Shown here: positions 35,158-45,694 of the stretch, piece by piece | Layout: each line of letters opens with the position of its first letter | Position numbering within the stretch: the stretch's first letter is position 1 | Assembly (NCBI GenBank): GCA_047611265.1 | Contig: JBLFWM010000005.1 | Coordinates: 1-64,000 of the forward strand | Length of the DNA stretch: 64,000 bases | Reading direction: 5' to 3' | Origin: GCA-2698665 sp047611265 | GTDB taxonomy: Bacteria; Pseudomonadota; Gammaproteobacteria; GCA-002705445; GCA-002716945 | Program-made: the position numbers and the translations under genes | The notes under the pieces: generated by a model | What the model was told of the DNA's origin: nothing | Database searches by the model: none | What the model saw: only the letters and a program-made list of their open reading frames with translations

Positions 35158-36030
35158 TTATTTATTAAAGTTTATTAATCTTTTAGGGTAAATATAACCA
35201 TTGACCACTCTTCCTATACCTAAAATATTATTATTTTTATCTTTAATGGCGATTTCATCATAGTTCTCACTGTAAGTTGTTGAAATAGGCTGTCCACTAT
35301 TAATTTTTAAGATTTCAAATTCATTTATTACTACTGACTCAACATGGTTTAACATATCATTAATATGCACTATATTTTTAATATCATTAGGTAAATCATC
35401 CAATGTAACCATATTTTTTTCTAAAAAATGTCCAATACGTAGTCTTCTGAGATCTTTTGTATAAGCCCCAGTGTTAAGTTTTTCACCAATTGTTTCGATA
35501 AGAGTTCGTATATATGTACCTTTGCTGCAAATAATATTTATACATAATTCCCCTTCTTTGTATGAAATTAATTTTATGTCAATAATGTTAATCTCTCTAG
35601 CCTTTCTTTCTATGCTTATTCCTTTTCTTGCTAAATCATATAACTTCACTCCATTTACCTTAAGTCCACTATGCATTGGAGGAATTTGCTTTTGTTTACC
35701 TATAGAATCTTTGAGTACTTTTTGAATCAATATATTTGTTAGCTTAAGTGGATTATCTTTTTCAGTCTTTACAATCATCCCTTCTCCGTCACCTGTTGTG
35801 CTAGTTGACCCTAGTTTAGCTACGGCCTGATATTCTTTTTCATAGGATTCAATATATTTTGCTAACTTTGTGCCTTCATTTAAAACAATTGGTAACATTC
35901 CAGATGCTAAAGGGTCAAGTATTCCTACTATCCCTGCTTTTTTTACAGATAATTCTTTCTTGACAATACTTAGCGCTCTATTAGAAGTAATATTTTTAGG
36001 TTTATCTAAAAGGAGAGTCCCATGAATCAT
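35158..36030 (-). CDS. truB: tRNA pseudouridine-55 synthase
   Basis: The 290-residue enzyme carries the TruB signature GILDPLASGMLPI with catalytic Asp39, the GDGEG loop, and the ICSKGTYIRTLIETIG stretch. A C-terminal PUA-like domain is present. It makes pseudouridine 55 in the T loop of tRNAs. It lies 3 nt after rbfA in the conserved order. Confidence 0.96.
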   Translation of the reverse strand: MIHGTLLLDKPKNITSNRALSIVKKELSVKKAGIVGILDPLASGMLPIVLNEGTKLAKYIESYEKEYQAVAKLGSTSTTGDGEGMIVKTEKDNPLKLTNILIQKVLKDSIGKQKQIPPMHSGLKVNGVKLYDLARKGISIERKAREINIIDIKLISYKEGELCINIICSKGTYIRTLIETIGEKLNTGAYTKDLRRLRIGHFLEKNMVTLDDLPNDIKNIVHINDMLNHVESVVINEFEILKINSGQPISTTYSENYDEIAIKDKNNNILGIGRVVNGYIYPKRLINFNK

Positions 36031-36033
36031 AAT

Positions 36034-36369
36034 TTAAGCTTTAGAGTCACTCTTTAGAATGTTTTCAATTCTTTCACTACGTTCAGCAGTATCATCATAG
36101 GTGAATCTTATTGATGGTAATCGCTTTAGATGGAGACTTTTAGACAATTGTTTTCTTATGAAACCAGATGCCTTGTTTAACTCAATACCAATCTTTTTAT
36201 TATCTTTACCAAGTGATGTAAAATAAATTTCTGAGTATCTTAGGTCTTTACTTACTTTAACTTCAGAGATAGTGACAGATTTTATGATAGGATTTTGAAT
36301 ATCTTTTATCAATAATAGAGCTATTTCTTTATGGAGTAAATCTTGCACCTTGAAAAGTCTATTCGTCAT
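36034..36369 (-). CDS. rbfA: Ribosome-binding factor A
   Basis: The 111-residue KH-like protein shows the typical N-terminus (RLFKVQDLLHKEIALLL), the KSVTISEVKVSKDLRYSEIYF strand region and the closing PSIRFTYDDTAERSERIENIL. RbfA binds 16S rRNA helix 1 during late 30S maturation. It lies 5 nt after infB. Confidence 0.94.
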   Translation of the reverse strand: MTNRLFKVQDLLHKEIALLLIKDIQNPIIKSVTISEVKVSKDLRYSEIYFTSLGKDNKKIGIELNKASGFIRKQLSKSLHLKRLPSIRFTYDDTAERSERIENILKSDSKA

Positions 36370-36374
36370 AATTA

Positions 36375-38582
36375 TTACTGAACCGTACGTTCAATCTCAG
36401 TTCTTCTGAATACTTCTACCTGATCACCAGGCTTAATATCATTGTAATCCTTGACTCCAATACCACACTCAGTTCCACTTTTTACTTCTTTAACATCTTC
36501 TTTAAATCTTCTCAATGACTCTAATTCACCTTCATAAATTACTACGTTATTTCTTAAAACCCTAATAGGTTGATCTTTTTGAACAGTTCCTTCGCTAACT
36601 ATAGAGCCTGCAATGGCACCAATTTTTGAAGATCTGAAAACATCTTTAACTTCCGCTATCCCAATAATCTCTTCTTTAATTTCGGGATCAAGTAATCCTG
36701 ATAACTGTTGTTTAACAAGATCGATAAGCTCATATATAATACTAAAATAAAATAATTCTTGATTATTAGACTCTACGAGTTTCTTAGCTTTAGAGTCTGC
36801 TCTTACGTTAAATCCTATGATTGTAGAGTTAGAGCTTGCAGCTAGATTTACATCAGATTCAGTAATTCCTCCAACTCCGCTATAAACAATTTCAAGACCT
36901 ACGTCATCATTTTTAATGTTTCTTAAGGTACTATTTATTGCTTCTACGCTACCTTGTACATCTCCTTTAATTAATAAATTAATAATCTTTTTCTTAGGTG
37001 CATCATTTAGGTTGAAATCATCTATGCTGAAAGTTTTACGTTTACTTTGAATTTCAATTTCTTTTTGTCTAGATTCTCTTAAAGACGCTATATCTTTAAC
37101 TTTTTTCTCATCTTTAGCAGCCATTAATTGATCAGCAACATTTGGTGTGCCTGAAAGTCCAGTTATAACAACAGGGCACCCTGGTCCAGCTGATGAAATT
37201 TCTTTATTAAACTCATCATACATTGCGCGTATTCGTCCAAATTCTTTTCCAACTAAAACATAATCTTTTTTATTCAATGTTCCACTTTGAATCAAAATTG
37301 TGGCTATCGGTCCTCTTCCTTTATCTAAAGACGACTCCACAACTGATCCTATTGCCGAACCTTTTTTACTAGCTTTTAATTCTAATATTTCTGATTGCAA
37401 TGATACTGCTTCTAGTAATAAATCAATACCTTCGCCTGTTAATGCTGATATTTTAACAAACATTGTGTCCCCACCCCATTCCTCAGGGATGACGTTCTTT
37501 TGACCAAGTTCAGTTTGAACTTTTTCTGGATCTGCATTTTCCTTATCTATTTTATTAACTGCTACAATTATTGGCACACCTGCAGCTTTAGCATGTTCAA
37601 TTGCTTCTTCTGTTTGCGGCATTACCCCATCATCTGCTGATACCACTAATATCACAATATCTGTGACCTGTGCGCCTCTAGCTCTCATTGCAGAGAAAGC
37701 AGCATGCCCTGGAGTATCCAAAAATGTTATGTCTCCTTTATCTGTTGAAACTCTATACGCCCCAATGTGCTGAGTAATACCGCCTGCCTCAGAATTAACA
37801 ACTTTAGTTTTTCTAATATAGTCAAGCAGAGATGTTTTGCCATGGTCGACATGTCCCATTATTGTAACAATAGGTGCTCTTGGCTCTAAATCTTCAGTTT
37901 TATGTTCTTCAAGATCCAAAGTCATTTCCTCTTCTTCACTCTCGTTAGCGGTTGTCGCGGTATGACCAAGCTCTTCAATAATTAATATTGCTGTATCTTG
38001 GTCTAAGGATTGATTAATAGTTGCCATAACACCCATGTTCATCATAACTTTTATTAATTCAGATGATTTAACAGAAATTTTCTGCGCTAATTCATTTACT
38101 GTAATAGCATCAGGTATTTCAATTTCTTTTTTTATAGGCTCAGTTGGTTTTTCAAACTGATGTGTTTGTAAAAGTTCAGATTCTGATAATTTTTCTTTTT
38201 TATTATGATTTTTTTTAGGTTTTGGTTCCTTTAAATGCAACTCTTTATTTTTAAAATTCTCAACCTTATCATTTTTGCCTACTGTATTTTTCTTCTTAGC
38301 AGGCGCTAAATTATTTTTAGCTTTGATATCTGTGGATTCTTTTTTAACATCAGTTGGTTTTATATCATTCCCAATAATTTCAGTGTTCTCTTTTGATACA
38401 ACCAAAGGTTCGTCAGCCACTAATAAAGAATCTTTTTTCTCAGGCTCGCTCGGGATAATTATTTTTTTACGCTTAACTTGAATCGTAACATTTTTTGAAG
38501 CAATAGATGGCTTAGACTGCTTTGAGCCAGAACCTTTTCGGTTTTTCAATGACAAACTTTTTTTTATATCTTTTTCAGCCAT
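36375..38582 (-). CDS. infB: Translation initiation factor IF-2
   Basis: The 735-residue protein is shorter than E. coli IF-2 (890), mainly through a reduced lysine-rich N-terminal region (1-165). The IF-2N helical domain follows, then the GTPase with G1 GHVDHGKT, G3 DTPGHAAF and G4 NKID. Domains II-IV end in the fMet-tRNA-binding C2 domain. It delivers initiator tRNA to the ribosome. The gene encoding that tRNA heads the same operon. Confidence 0.97.
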   Translation of the reverse strand: MAEKDIKKSLSLKNRKGSGSKQSKPSIASKNVTIQVKRKKIIIPSEPEKKDSLLVADEPLVVSKENTEIIGNDIKPTDVKKESTDIKAKNNLAPAKKKNTVGKNDKVENFKNKELHLKEPKPKKNHNKKEKLSESELLQTHQFEKPTEPIKKEIEIPDAITVNELAQKISVKSSELIKVMMNMGVMATINQSLDQDTAILIIEELGHTATTANESEEEEMTLDLEEHKTEDLEPRAPIVTIMGHVDHGKTSLLDYIRKTKVVNSEAGGITQHIGAYRVSTDKGDITFLDTPGHAAFSAMRARGAQVTDIVILVVSADDGVMPQTEEAIEHAKAAGVPIIVAVNKIDKENADPEKVQTELGQKNVIPEEWGGDTMFVKISALTGEGIDLLLEAVSLQSEILELKASKKGSAIGSVVESSLDKGRGPIATILIQSGTLNKKDYVLVGKEFGRIRAMYDEFNKEISSAGPGCPVVITGLSGTPNVADQLMAAKDEKKVKDIASLRESRQKEIEIQSKRKTFSIDDFNLNDAPKKKIINLLIKGDVQGSVEAINSTLRNIKNDDVGLEIVYSGVGGITESDVNLAASSNSTIIGFNVRADSKAKKLVESNNQELFYFSIIYELIDLVKQQLSGLLDPEIKEEIIGIAEVKDVFRSSKIGAIAGSIVSEGTVQKDQPIRVLRNNVVIYEGELESLRRFKEDVKEVKSGTECGIGVKDYNDIKPGDQVEVFRRTEIERTVQ

Positions 38583-38596
38583 TTTTTTCCTTTTTA

Positions 38597-40099
38597 CTAG
38601 TCTTCCTTAAACCAAGGTTCTCGCGCATCCATAATTACCTTTCCCGCATCTTCTTGACTTAATTCTATCATTTCCAACAGTTCATCGACAGATAAATCAG
38701 CTAAATCTTCTCTGTTCTTAATATCATTAGAGGTTAATTTCTCTATGTTAGCTTTAGAGAGAATTTTAAAATTTGATAATGAACTTTCTTGTTCAATTTT
38801 ATCTTTTTTTGCTTTTATTTTTTCTGTTGCTCTCTTTCTTAGTTCGTTTACCAAATCTTCGTCAAAGTCATCAATTGAACTAAACTCATCCATTGAACAG
38901 TATGCAACTTCATCGATTGATGAGAATCCTTCTCTTGCAAGGACATCCGCAACATCTTCGTCAACATTAAGCTCTTCCATGAATGTAGCACTTAAACTCT
39001 GGTTTTCTTCCATAATCTTATTATCTGAATCATCTTTAGACATAACATTTAAGTCCCATCCTGTTAGTTCGCTTGCTAATCTAACATTCTGTCCTCCACG
39101 GCCAATAGCTTGAGAAAGCTGTTCTTCAGCTACAGCAATATCCATGGACTTCTTCTCTTCATCTACAACAATAGATAGGACTTCAGCGGGTGACATTGCA
39201 TTTATAACAAATTTAGCAGGGTCTTCATCCCACATAATGATATCTATCCTTTCCCCACTCAATTCATTGGAGACAGACTGTACACGTGAGCCCCTCATGC
39301 CAACACATGCCCCTATAGCATCAAGTTTTGGATCATTAGATTTTACAGAAATCTTGGCTCTTAAACCTGGATCTCTAGCTGCACCTAGTATTTCTATTAA
39401 ACCTTGTCCAACCTCTGGAACTTCAAGTTTAAATAGTTCAACAAGAAATTCTGGAGCTTTTCTAGTAATATACAGTTGAGGGCCACGTAGTTCAGGCTGA
39501 ACATCACGTAAGTAGCCTCTTAGTCTATCACCTGGTCTTATTGCTTCTCTTGGAATAAGAGCATCTTTCAGTATCATAGCTTCTTCCATTGAATTTTGTT
39601 TGTCTGGAATACCAAGATCCATGTATACGTTTCCTTTTTCAATTCTTTTAACTATTCCAAATATTAATTGTCCTATTTTTGACTCATACATTTGAACAAC
39701 TCTATTTCTTTCAGCTTCTCTAACTTTTTGAACAATAACATTCTTCGCTGCCATAGCAACAATTCTGCCAAACTCTATCGAGGGAATTTCTTCTTCATAG
39801 TAATCACCTATACTCAGTTCATCATTTTTAGTCTTAGCATCTTCAAGAAGAATTTGTTGGTCATTCATCTCTTCCTCAATCTCTTCTACAACTTGCCATT
39901 TTCTATATGTTATATATTCTCCACTTTCTAGGTCAATAGTTACTCTTGCGTCTATATCAAACTCACATTTTCTATCTAATCTATATTTCTTTCTAACAGA
40001 ACTTGCTAGCGCATGTTCGATAGCATCGATAATAACTTCTTTGCTAACATTTTTTTCATTAGAAACTGTTTCAACGACCATTAATATTTCTTTATTCAT
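38597..40099 (-). CDS. nusA: Transcription termination/antitermination factor NusA
   Basis: The 500 residues contain the N-terminal RNA polymerase-binding domain, an S1 domain (about 135-200), KH1 and KH2 (GACVGMRGSRVQSV, AIGRGGQNVRLAS), and two acidic C-terminal AR repeats as in gammaproteobacteria. It modulates pausing and termination. It lies 11 nt after rimP. Confidence 0.96.
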   Translation of the reverse strand: MNKEILMVVETVSNEKNVSKEVIIDAIEHALASSVRKKYRLDRKCEFDIDARVTIDLESGEYITYRKWQVVEEIEEEMNDQQILLEDAKTKNDELSIGDYYEEEIPSIEFGRIVAMAAKNVIVQKVREAERNRVVQMYESKIGQLIFGIVKRIEKGNVYMDLGIPDKQNSMEEAMILKDALIPREAIRPGDRLRGYLRDVQPELRGPQLYITRKAPEFLVELFKLEVPEVGQGLIEILGAARDPGLRAKISVKSNDPKLDAIGACVGMRGSRVQSVSNELSGERIDIIMWDEDPAKFVINAMSPAEVLSIVVDEEKKSMDIAVAEEQLSQAIGRGGQNVRLASELTGWDLNVMSKDDSDNKIMEENQSLSATFMEELNVDEDVADVLAREGFSSIDEVAYCSMDEFSSIDDFDEDLVNELRKRATEKIKAKKDKIEQESSLSNFKILSKANIEKLTSNDIKNREDLADLSVDELLEMIELSQEDAGKVIMDAREPWFKED

Positions 40100-40110
40100 A
40101 ACCTGTAACC

Positions 40111-40560
40111 TTAAATTTCTTGTATATTTGCTTTTTTAATGTTCTTAAAATCAATAATAATCTCAGAATCATCTAACTCAACTTTTATATTTCCTTCAAC
40201 TATATCTTTTATTTTACCAATAAAATTCTTTTGATTATTCATACTAGATTTTAATTTAATTTTAACCATAAAACCTTTATACAATATGAAGTCAGTAATA
40301 CTAAATAGCTGTCTATTAATACCTGGTGAAGAAACTTCTATATCATAATCATCAAAATAATCATTAATTTTAATCACATCATCGGCCAATTTAGAAGTGA
40401 ATGCACAATCTTCGAGACCAATCCCTTTGGGAGAATCAATAATGATTTTAATGCTGGGACTAGATGAGCTATTGGATATATTAATATTCACAATCCTCAT
40501 ACCTTTAGTGCTTATAACTTCTTCCAAAGCTTTAGATAATTTTTCCTCAATATCATTCAT
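40111..40560 (-). CDS. rimP: Ribosome maturation factor RimP
   Basis: The ATG at 40560 (MNDIEEKLSKALEEV) gives 149 residues, the usual RimP size. A longer frame from 40617 runs into the upstream hairpin and lacks family similarity. The YDIEVSSPGINRQLF block is the RimP signature. It is needed for 30S assembly. It is first protein gene of the tRNA-fMet-led operon. Confidence 0.92.
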   Translation of the reverse strand: MNDIEEKLSKALEEVISTKGMRIVNINISNSSSSPSIKIIIDSPKGIGLEDCAFTSKLADDVIKINDYFDDYDIEVSSPGINRQLFSITDFILYKGFMVKIKLKSSMNNQKNFIGKIKDIVEGNIKVELDDSEIIIDFKNIKKANIQEI

Positions 40561-40572
40561 TTTCAAACAGCC

Positions 40573-40597
40573 AATAAAATAGCCCCTAACAGGGGCT
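40573..40597 (-). terminator. GC-rich hairpin between initiator tRNA and rimP (attenuator-like)
   Basis: On the minus strand AGCCCC (40597-40592) pairs with GGGGCT (40586-40581) around TGTTA, followed by ATTTTATT. The T run is interrupted, so termination is probably partial. It would release the tRNA precursor while letting some transcripts continue into rimP-nusA-infB. Confidence 0.6.
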
Positions 40598-40684
40598 TCC
40601 CAGGTATTGTATAACAATTCATATGCTTTAAGTAGAGAATTATAGGTATTTTTTAGTTTTATCAGGCTTAAATAAAAGAGTTAT

Positions 40685-40761
<77 letters not shown>

Positions 40762-40771
40762 CTGTATAAGG

Positions 40772-40800
40772 AGTCTATAGTCTATAAAAATAATTTTCAA
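40772..40800 (-). promoter_or_regulatory. Promoter of the tRNA-fMet-rimP-nusA operon
   Basis: On the minus strand TTGAAA (40800-40795) and TAGACT (40777-40772) are 17 bp apart. They lie at the nuoN stop codon and 10 nt before the mature tRNA. A TATAGA at 15-bp spacing is an alternative -10 box. Confidence 0.5.
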
Positions 40801-42245
40801 GTATTAAAAAGATTGCTTATTGAGTACTGGCTAAGTTGTCCTAAAATATCTGGAAATAATCCTAAAAGCATAAGTCCTATTACATAGGCACCAGTAAAAT
40901 ATAATTTAGATGTAATTAATAATTTATCTTTTAATTCATCAAAATAGATAACCTTGATTACTCTTAAATAATAGAAAGATCCAATAACTGTCATTAATAC
41001 TGCAAATATACTGAGTGGAATATTATTAGACTCGACAAGAGATTGAATGATAAAAAGTTTTGCATGAAACCCTAGAAGTGGTGGTATGCCTATATATGAT
41101 AATAAAATAATCATTAAAAGAAATGCTAGAAATGGATTAGATGAGTTTAATCCACTGAGATCACTTATATTTTCTACTGGTTTGCTTTTATATACCAATT
41201 GAGATAATAACCCAAAGACTGCTATCGTAGTTATCACATAAGTTAAGGTATAAAACATAGCTGCCTTATAAGCTATGACTGAGCCAACCGATAAACCTAA
41301 TAATATAAATCCAATATTAGCAATTGTTGAATATGCCAGCATACGTTTAATATTAGTTTGAGATATAGCAATAATATTTCCAATCAAAATAGACAGCACG
41401 GCAAGTATAATCACCATGTCAGACCAAAATAAAAATAGCCCAGAGAAAACAATTGCTAGCAATTTAATAAATATTACGAATACAGCAATTTTAGGAATAG
41501 TGCTAAGTAACAAAGTAGTCGTAATTATAGAACCATGATAAACATCTGGTATCCACATATGGAATGGTGCGGCACCAAACTTAAATGAAAGGCTAATCAG
41601 TATAAATATTAATGCGAATAATAGCCCTATAACCTGAACACTATCTATATTGTTAGAAATATTAAGCGATGCTATATGTATAAATATTTCATTAAAACTT
41701 AAGCTTCCAGTTAAACCATATATCAAGGAAATTCCAAATAATAAAAAACCAGAAGATATTGCACCTAAAATATAATATTTAACAGCTGCCTCGGATGAAA
41801 ATAATGAATTCCTATTAAAAGCAATCACAGAATAAAGCGATAATGACAATAATTCAATACCAAGATATAGTAGAAGTAAATTTTCAGATGATATCATTAT
41901 CATCATTCCAAGCAATCCAAAGATAGTGATTAAAAAATATTCAGTTTTATAAATATTAAAATAATTTAAAAAAACTGAAGTGTAATAAAATATTATAGTC
42001 AGACTAAGTAGTATAAATATTTTAAATATATTAGAAAATATTCCAGTGTTATATAATTCAGATACATTACTGCCTAAATAATTAAAATGTGAATAAATAT
42101 AATATGCACAGAAGATTAGAGAAAATTGTATAAGGTAGTAGGAAATATATTTAAATCTACTTGGTAAAAATAGGTCTAATACTATTATAAAACATAACGC
42201 TGATGTTATGATAATTTCAGGGAATATATATAAATAATTTATCAT
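40797..42245 (-). CDS. nuoN: NADH-quinone oxidoreductase subunit N
   Basis: The 482-residue protein has about 14 membrane helices and belongs to the antiporter-like subunits. The conserved GIELLSLSLYSVIAF segment holds the helix-5 glutamate, and FKFGAAPFHMWIPDVYHG the lysine and discontinuous-helix region; a second lysine lies in TNIKRMLAYSTIANIG. It pumps protons in the complex I membrane arm. It ends the nuo operon, 2 nt after nuoM. Confidence 0.95.
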   Translation of the reverse strand: MINYLYIFPEIIITSALCFIIVLDLFLPSRFKYISYYLIQFSLIFCAYYIYSHFNYLGSNVSELYNTGIFSNIFKIFILLSLTIIFYYTSVFLNYFNIYKTEYFLITIFGLLGMMIMISSENLLLLYLGIELLSLSLYSVIAFNRNSLFSSEAAVKYYILGAISSGFLLFGISLIYGLTGSLSFNEIFIHIASLNISNNIDSVQVIGLLFALIFILISLSFKFGAAPFHMWIPDVYHGSIITTTLLLSTIPKIAVFVIFIKLLAIVFSGLFLFWSDMVIILAVLSILIGNIIAISQTNIKRMLAYSTIANIGFILLGLSVGSVIAYKAAMFYTLTYVITTIAVFGLLSQLVYKSKPVENISDLSGLNSSNPFLAFLLMIILLSYIGIPPLLGFHAKLFIIQSLVESNNIPLSIFAVLMTVIGSFYYLRVIKVIYFDELKDKLLITSKLYFTGAYVIGLMLLGLFPDILGQLSQYSISNLFNT

Positions 42246-42246
42246 A

Positions 42247-43776
42247 TTAATATTTACTAGTTATAATTTTAATCATATTTAAAGATGATTCTTCGCTAAT
42301 ACTAAGAAGGATATCTGGTTTAACCCCAATCAGGATTACTAAGATAGCCAATATTAGTAATGGCCAAAACTCATCTAACCGCAATGGTTTCATCGAAGTT
42401 ACAATATCACCGCTTACCTCTCCAAATAAAACTCTTTTACCAAGCCATAAAGAATAAGATGCAGCTAAAACTAATGTAGTTGAAGCTAAAATAGCATAAA
42501 TTATATTATTTTTTATTGCAGCAATTAACACCATAAATTCACCAACAAACCCAGAAGTTCCTGGTAATCCTGAATTAGATAATAAAAAAAACATCATTAG
42601 CGCAGAGAAAACTGGCATTATCTGCCCGATACCTGACTGATCATTTATCATTCTAGACTTCGTTCTAGAATATATAATTCCAATACAGATAAATAGGCCA
42701 GCTGAGATTAAGCCATGAGATAACATCTGCATCACTGATCCTTGTAATCCAATATGAGAAATATCCTGAACGTCTTGTGCCTGCCCTATTGTATTAAATA
42801 CAAGAAATATACCAAGTGTAACAAAGCCCATATGTGCAATTGAAGAATAAGCAATTAGTTTCTTCATGTCTTGTTGAGCAAGCGCGACAAAACTAATATA
42901 TATTATTGCTATTAATGATAATGGTATTAAGAAGCTATTCAGATAAAGTCCTGCATCAGGAGTAATTGGCAACAAAAACCTAATCATTCCATAGCCCCCA
43001 ACTTTAAGTAAAACTGCTGCTAATATTACTGATCCTGATGATGGCGCCTCAACATGTGCATCTGGCAACCATGTATGAACAGGCCACATAGGTACTTTAA
43101 TACCAAAAGCTATCAAAAAAGCCAAGAAGAGCAAGATTTGTGTATCAAGACTTAAGTTCAAGTTATAATAATCTAAAATATAAAAACTATTAGTTTTAAA
43201 AGATAGATATAAGAGCGCTACTAACATTAAAACTGAACCAAAAAGAGTATAAATAAAAAATTTAATTGTGGCATAAACTCTGTTAGGGCCTCCCCAAATT
43301 CCAATAATTAGAAACAAAGGAATAAGCATTGCTTCAAAAAATATATAAAAAAGTATACTATCAAAAGCACAAAAAACTCCTAGAATAAGTCCTTCGAGAA
43401 TAAGAAATAATGAAATATATTTATTATTTTGTTGTCTAGATTCTGAAAAATTAAATAGTATTATCAAACACGAGACTGTTGTTGTTAATAATATAAATAA
43501 TATCGAAAACCCATCTACCGCAAGATGATAGTTAATATTTAAAGTAGTAATCCATGCTCGTTTTTCAACAAATTGTAATAAATACTGCGATGTATCAAAA
43601 TTTATTAATAACACTATCGAAATAAAAAAAGTTAATATAGAAAAAGTAAAACCAACTAACTTTATAAGAGAATCATTTTTTTGATTAATAAAAAAAAGAA
43701 GTATCCCGCCAAGTAATGGGGTCCATATCAATAAACTCAGTAATGGTATATTTAAATCGAACATATTAAAAATCAT
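42247..43776 (-). CDS. nuoM: NADH-quinone oxidoreductase subunit M
   Basis: The 509 residues form about 14 membrane helices. FEAMLIPLFLIIGIWGG carries the helix-5 glutamate, and VPMWPVHTWLPDAHVEAPSSGSV is the diagnostic NuoM block; DMKKLIAYSSIAHMGF contains the pumping lysine. The ATG at 43776 overlaps nuoL by 11 nt; an ATG four codons later (43764) is an alternative. Confidence 0.95.
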   Translation of the reverse strand: MIFNMFDLNIPLLSLLIWTPLLGGILLFFINQKNDSLIKLVGFTFSILTFFISIVLLINFDTSQYLLQFVEKRAWITTLNINYHLAVDGFSILFILLTTTVSCLIILFNFSESRQQNNKYISLFLILEGLILGVFCAFDSILFYIFFEAMLIPLFLIIGIWGGPNRVYATIKFFIYTLFGSVLMLVALLYLSFKTNSFYILDYYNLNLSLDTQILLFLAFLIAFGIKVPMWPVHTWLPDAHVEAPSSGSVILAAVLLKVGGYGMIRFLLPITPDAGLYLNSFLIPLSLIAIIYISFVALAQQDMKKLIAYSSIAHMGFVTLGIFLVFNTIGQAQDVQDISHIGLQGSVMQMLSHGLISAGLFICIGIIYSRTKSRMINDQSGIGQIMPVFSALMMFFLLSNSGLPGTSGFVGEFMVLIAAIKNNIIYAILASTTLVLAASYSLWLGKRVLFGEVSGDIVTSMKPLRLDEFWPLLILAILVILIGVKPDILLSISEESSLNMIKIITSKY

Positions 43777-45694
43777 AAAATATTATTAAAAAGAGTAGTA
43801 AACTAATAATCATTGTAAATGCATAGTGATATAAATAACCAGTTTGCATTAATCTGGCTTTAGATGAGATAAAATTAATTAAATTAGCTGTACCATTAAC
43901 AAAAAAGTTATCAATGATCCTAACATCAGACTTCATCCAAATTATATTAGCTAATTTCTTGAAATATGTTGGTATTATTTTATTTGATAAACTGGTAAAA
44001 CCATATTCATTTAAAAGTATATTGCGTAATAATGGAAATTTCTCAGCAAACTTTTCCGGCAATCCATCATTCTTATAATACAAAAAATATGAAGCTATTA
44101 CACCTAAAATTATCATAATAAAGCTTAAGCTAGTTAATGAGTGAAGAAAAAAAGATACAGAGTGTTCAACATGTAGAATATAAAACTGGTCTAGCCTAGT
44201 ATAATCAGTAATTGATTTATCAAAAAAACCATTAAATAATACTCCATCAAATAGAGACCAACCGATGAAAGCACTTGGGATTGCAAGAACTAATAACGGA
44301 ATAATTAATGCGTCACTATGTTCCAAGTCTAGTTTCTTTTTTATTTTCAGCTGGTTATTTCCTAGGAAAACTTTAATGAATATTTTAGATGTATATAGCG
44401 TTGTAATAAATACTCCTAAAACAAGAGAATAGTAAACAAAAGTACTATCACTATATTTAAATATATCTATAATTAAGTCTTTTGAAAAAAAACCAGACAT
44501 CGATGGGACACCCATTAATGATATGCCGGCAATAAAAAATGTAATGAATGTAATAGGCATAATTTTTCTCAATCCGCCCATCTTCGTTATATCTTGTTCA
44601 TGATGACATTTAAGAATTATTGAGCCAGCACATAAAAATAACAAAGCCTTGAAAAATGCATGCGTTAAAAGATGATATATTGCAAATGAATAATATGAAG
44701 CTCCTAGAGCGGCAGTCATATATCCCAATTGAGAGATTGTCGAATAAGCTATTATTCTTTTTATATCATTTTGTACTAAAGCGACCATTCCCATAAGCAG
44801 AGCAGTAGAAACACCTATTACTAGTATTAAATCCAAGACATATCCAGATAGATCATAAAGTGGAGATAGTCTAGCAACCATAAAGATGCCAGCCGTGACC
44901 ATAGTTGCCGCATGAATTAATGCAGATATCGGGGTTGGCCCTTCCATAGAGTCTGGTAACCAAAAATGAAGCGGTATTTGAGCAGATTTAGCCGCCGCCC
45001 CTATAAAAAGTAGAAGTGCTATAAATGGCAATAATTCTATATGATATCCAAGTAAATTTACTGTGCTATCTTTTAGAAGTGGCAACTTATTAAAGAAATC
45101 AGTGTAATTAAGGCTATTAGATGTAATAAGGATTAAAATAACTCCAAGCAACAAACCAATATCCCCAACTCTATTCACAACAAAAGCTTTTAAGTTAGCA
45201 CTGATTGCACTTGGTTTGTTGTACCAAAATCCAATTAGTAAATATGAAGATAATCCCACTAATTCCCAACCAATAAATAATTGCAAAAAATTATTAGAAA
45301 AAATAATAAACAGCATTGAGAACGTAAAAAAATTTGTATATATAAAGAATCTTTTAAAGCTAGGGTCTCCCTTCATATATGCTATCGAATACATATGCAC
45401 AAAGAAAGAAATAAAAGTCACAATGAAGGACATTACAATCGTTAAACTATCTATTAATAAACCAATTTCAAAAAAATAACCGCTTGTTGCATACCAAGTA
45501 TAAATAAGGTGACTTTCATTAATATTATGTCCAGATATATATGAAATAAAAAGCCATAATGATAATAGCATTGATATGCCAATGGCTGAATTTGCAATTA
45601 CACTACTAAGAAAATTAGTACTTTTATTTTTAAATAAAAGAATAATAGCTCCAATTAAGGGAGAGAATATAATTATCATTGATTGCCAGTACAT
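43766..45694 (-). CDS. nuoL: NADH-quinone oxidoreductase subunit L
   Basis: The 642-residue subunit is the distal proton pump. GWELVGLSSYLLIGFW is the helix-5 region, KSAQIPLHFWLPDSMEGPTP the NuoL signature, and NDIKRIIAYSTISQLGYM the second lysine region. The hydrophobic C-terminus fits the long lateral helix that ties the membrane arm together. Its start shares one base with nuoK. Confidence 0.95.
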   Translation of the reverse strand: MYWQSMIIIFSPLIGAIILLFKNKSTNFLSSVIANSAIGISMLLSLWLFISYISGHNINESHLIYTWYATSGYFFEIGLLIDSLTIVMSFIVTFISFFVHMYSIAYMKGDPSFKRFFIYTNFFTFSMLFIIFSNNFLQLFIGWELVGLSSYLLIGFWYNKPSAISANLKAFVVNRVGDIGLLLGVILILITSNSLNYTDFFNKLPLLKDSTVNLLGYHIELLPFIALLLFIGAAAKSAQIPLHFWLPDSMEGPTPISALIHAATMVTAGIFMVARLSPLYDLSGYVLDLILVIGVSTALLMGMVALVQNDIKRIIAYSTISQLGYMTAALGASYYSFAIYHLLTHAFFKALLFLCAGSIILKCHHEQDITKMGGLRKIMPITFITFFIAGISLMGVPSMSGFFSKDLIIDIFKYSDSTFVYYSLVLGVFITTLYTSKIFIKVFLGNNQLKIKKKLDLEHSDALIIPLLVLAIPSAFIGWSLFDGVLFNGFFDKSITDYTRLDQFYILHVEHSVSFFLHSLTSLSFIMIILGVIASYFLYYKNDGLPEKFAEKFPLLRNILLNEYGFTSLSNKIIPTYFKKLANIIWMKSDVRIIDNFFVNGTANLINFISSKARLMQTGYLYHYAFTMIISLLLFLIIFYDF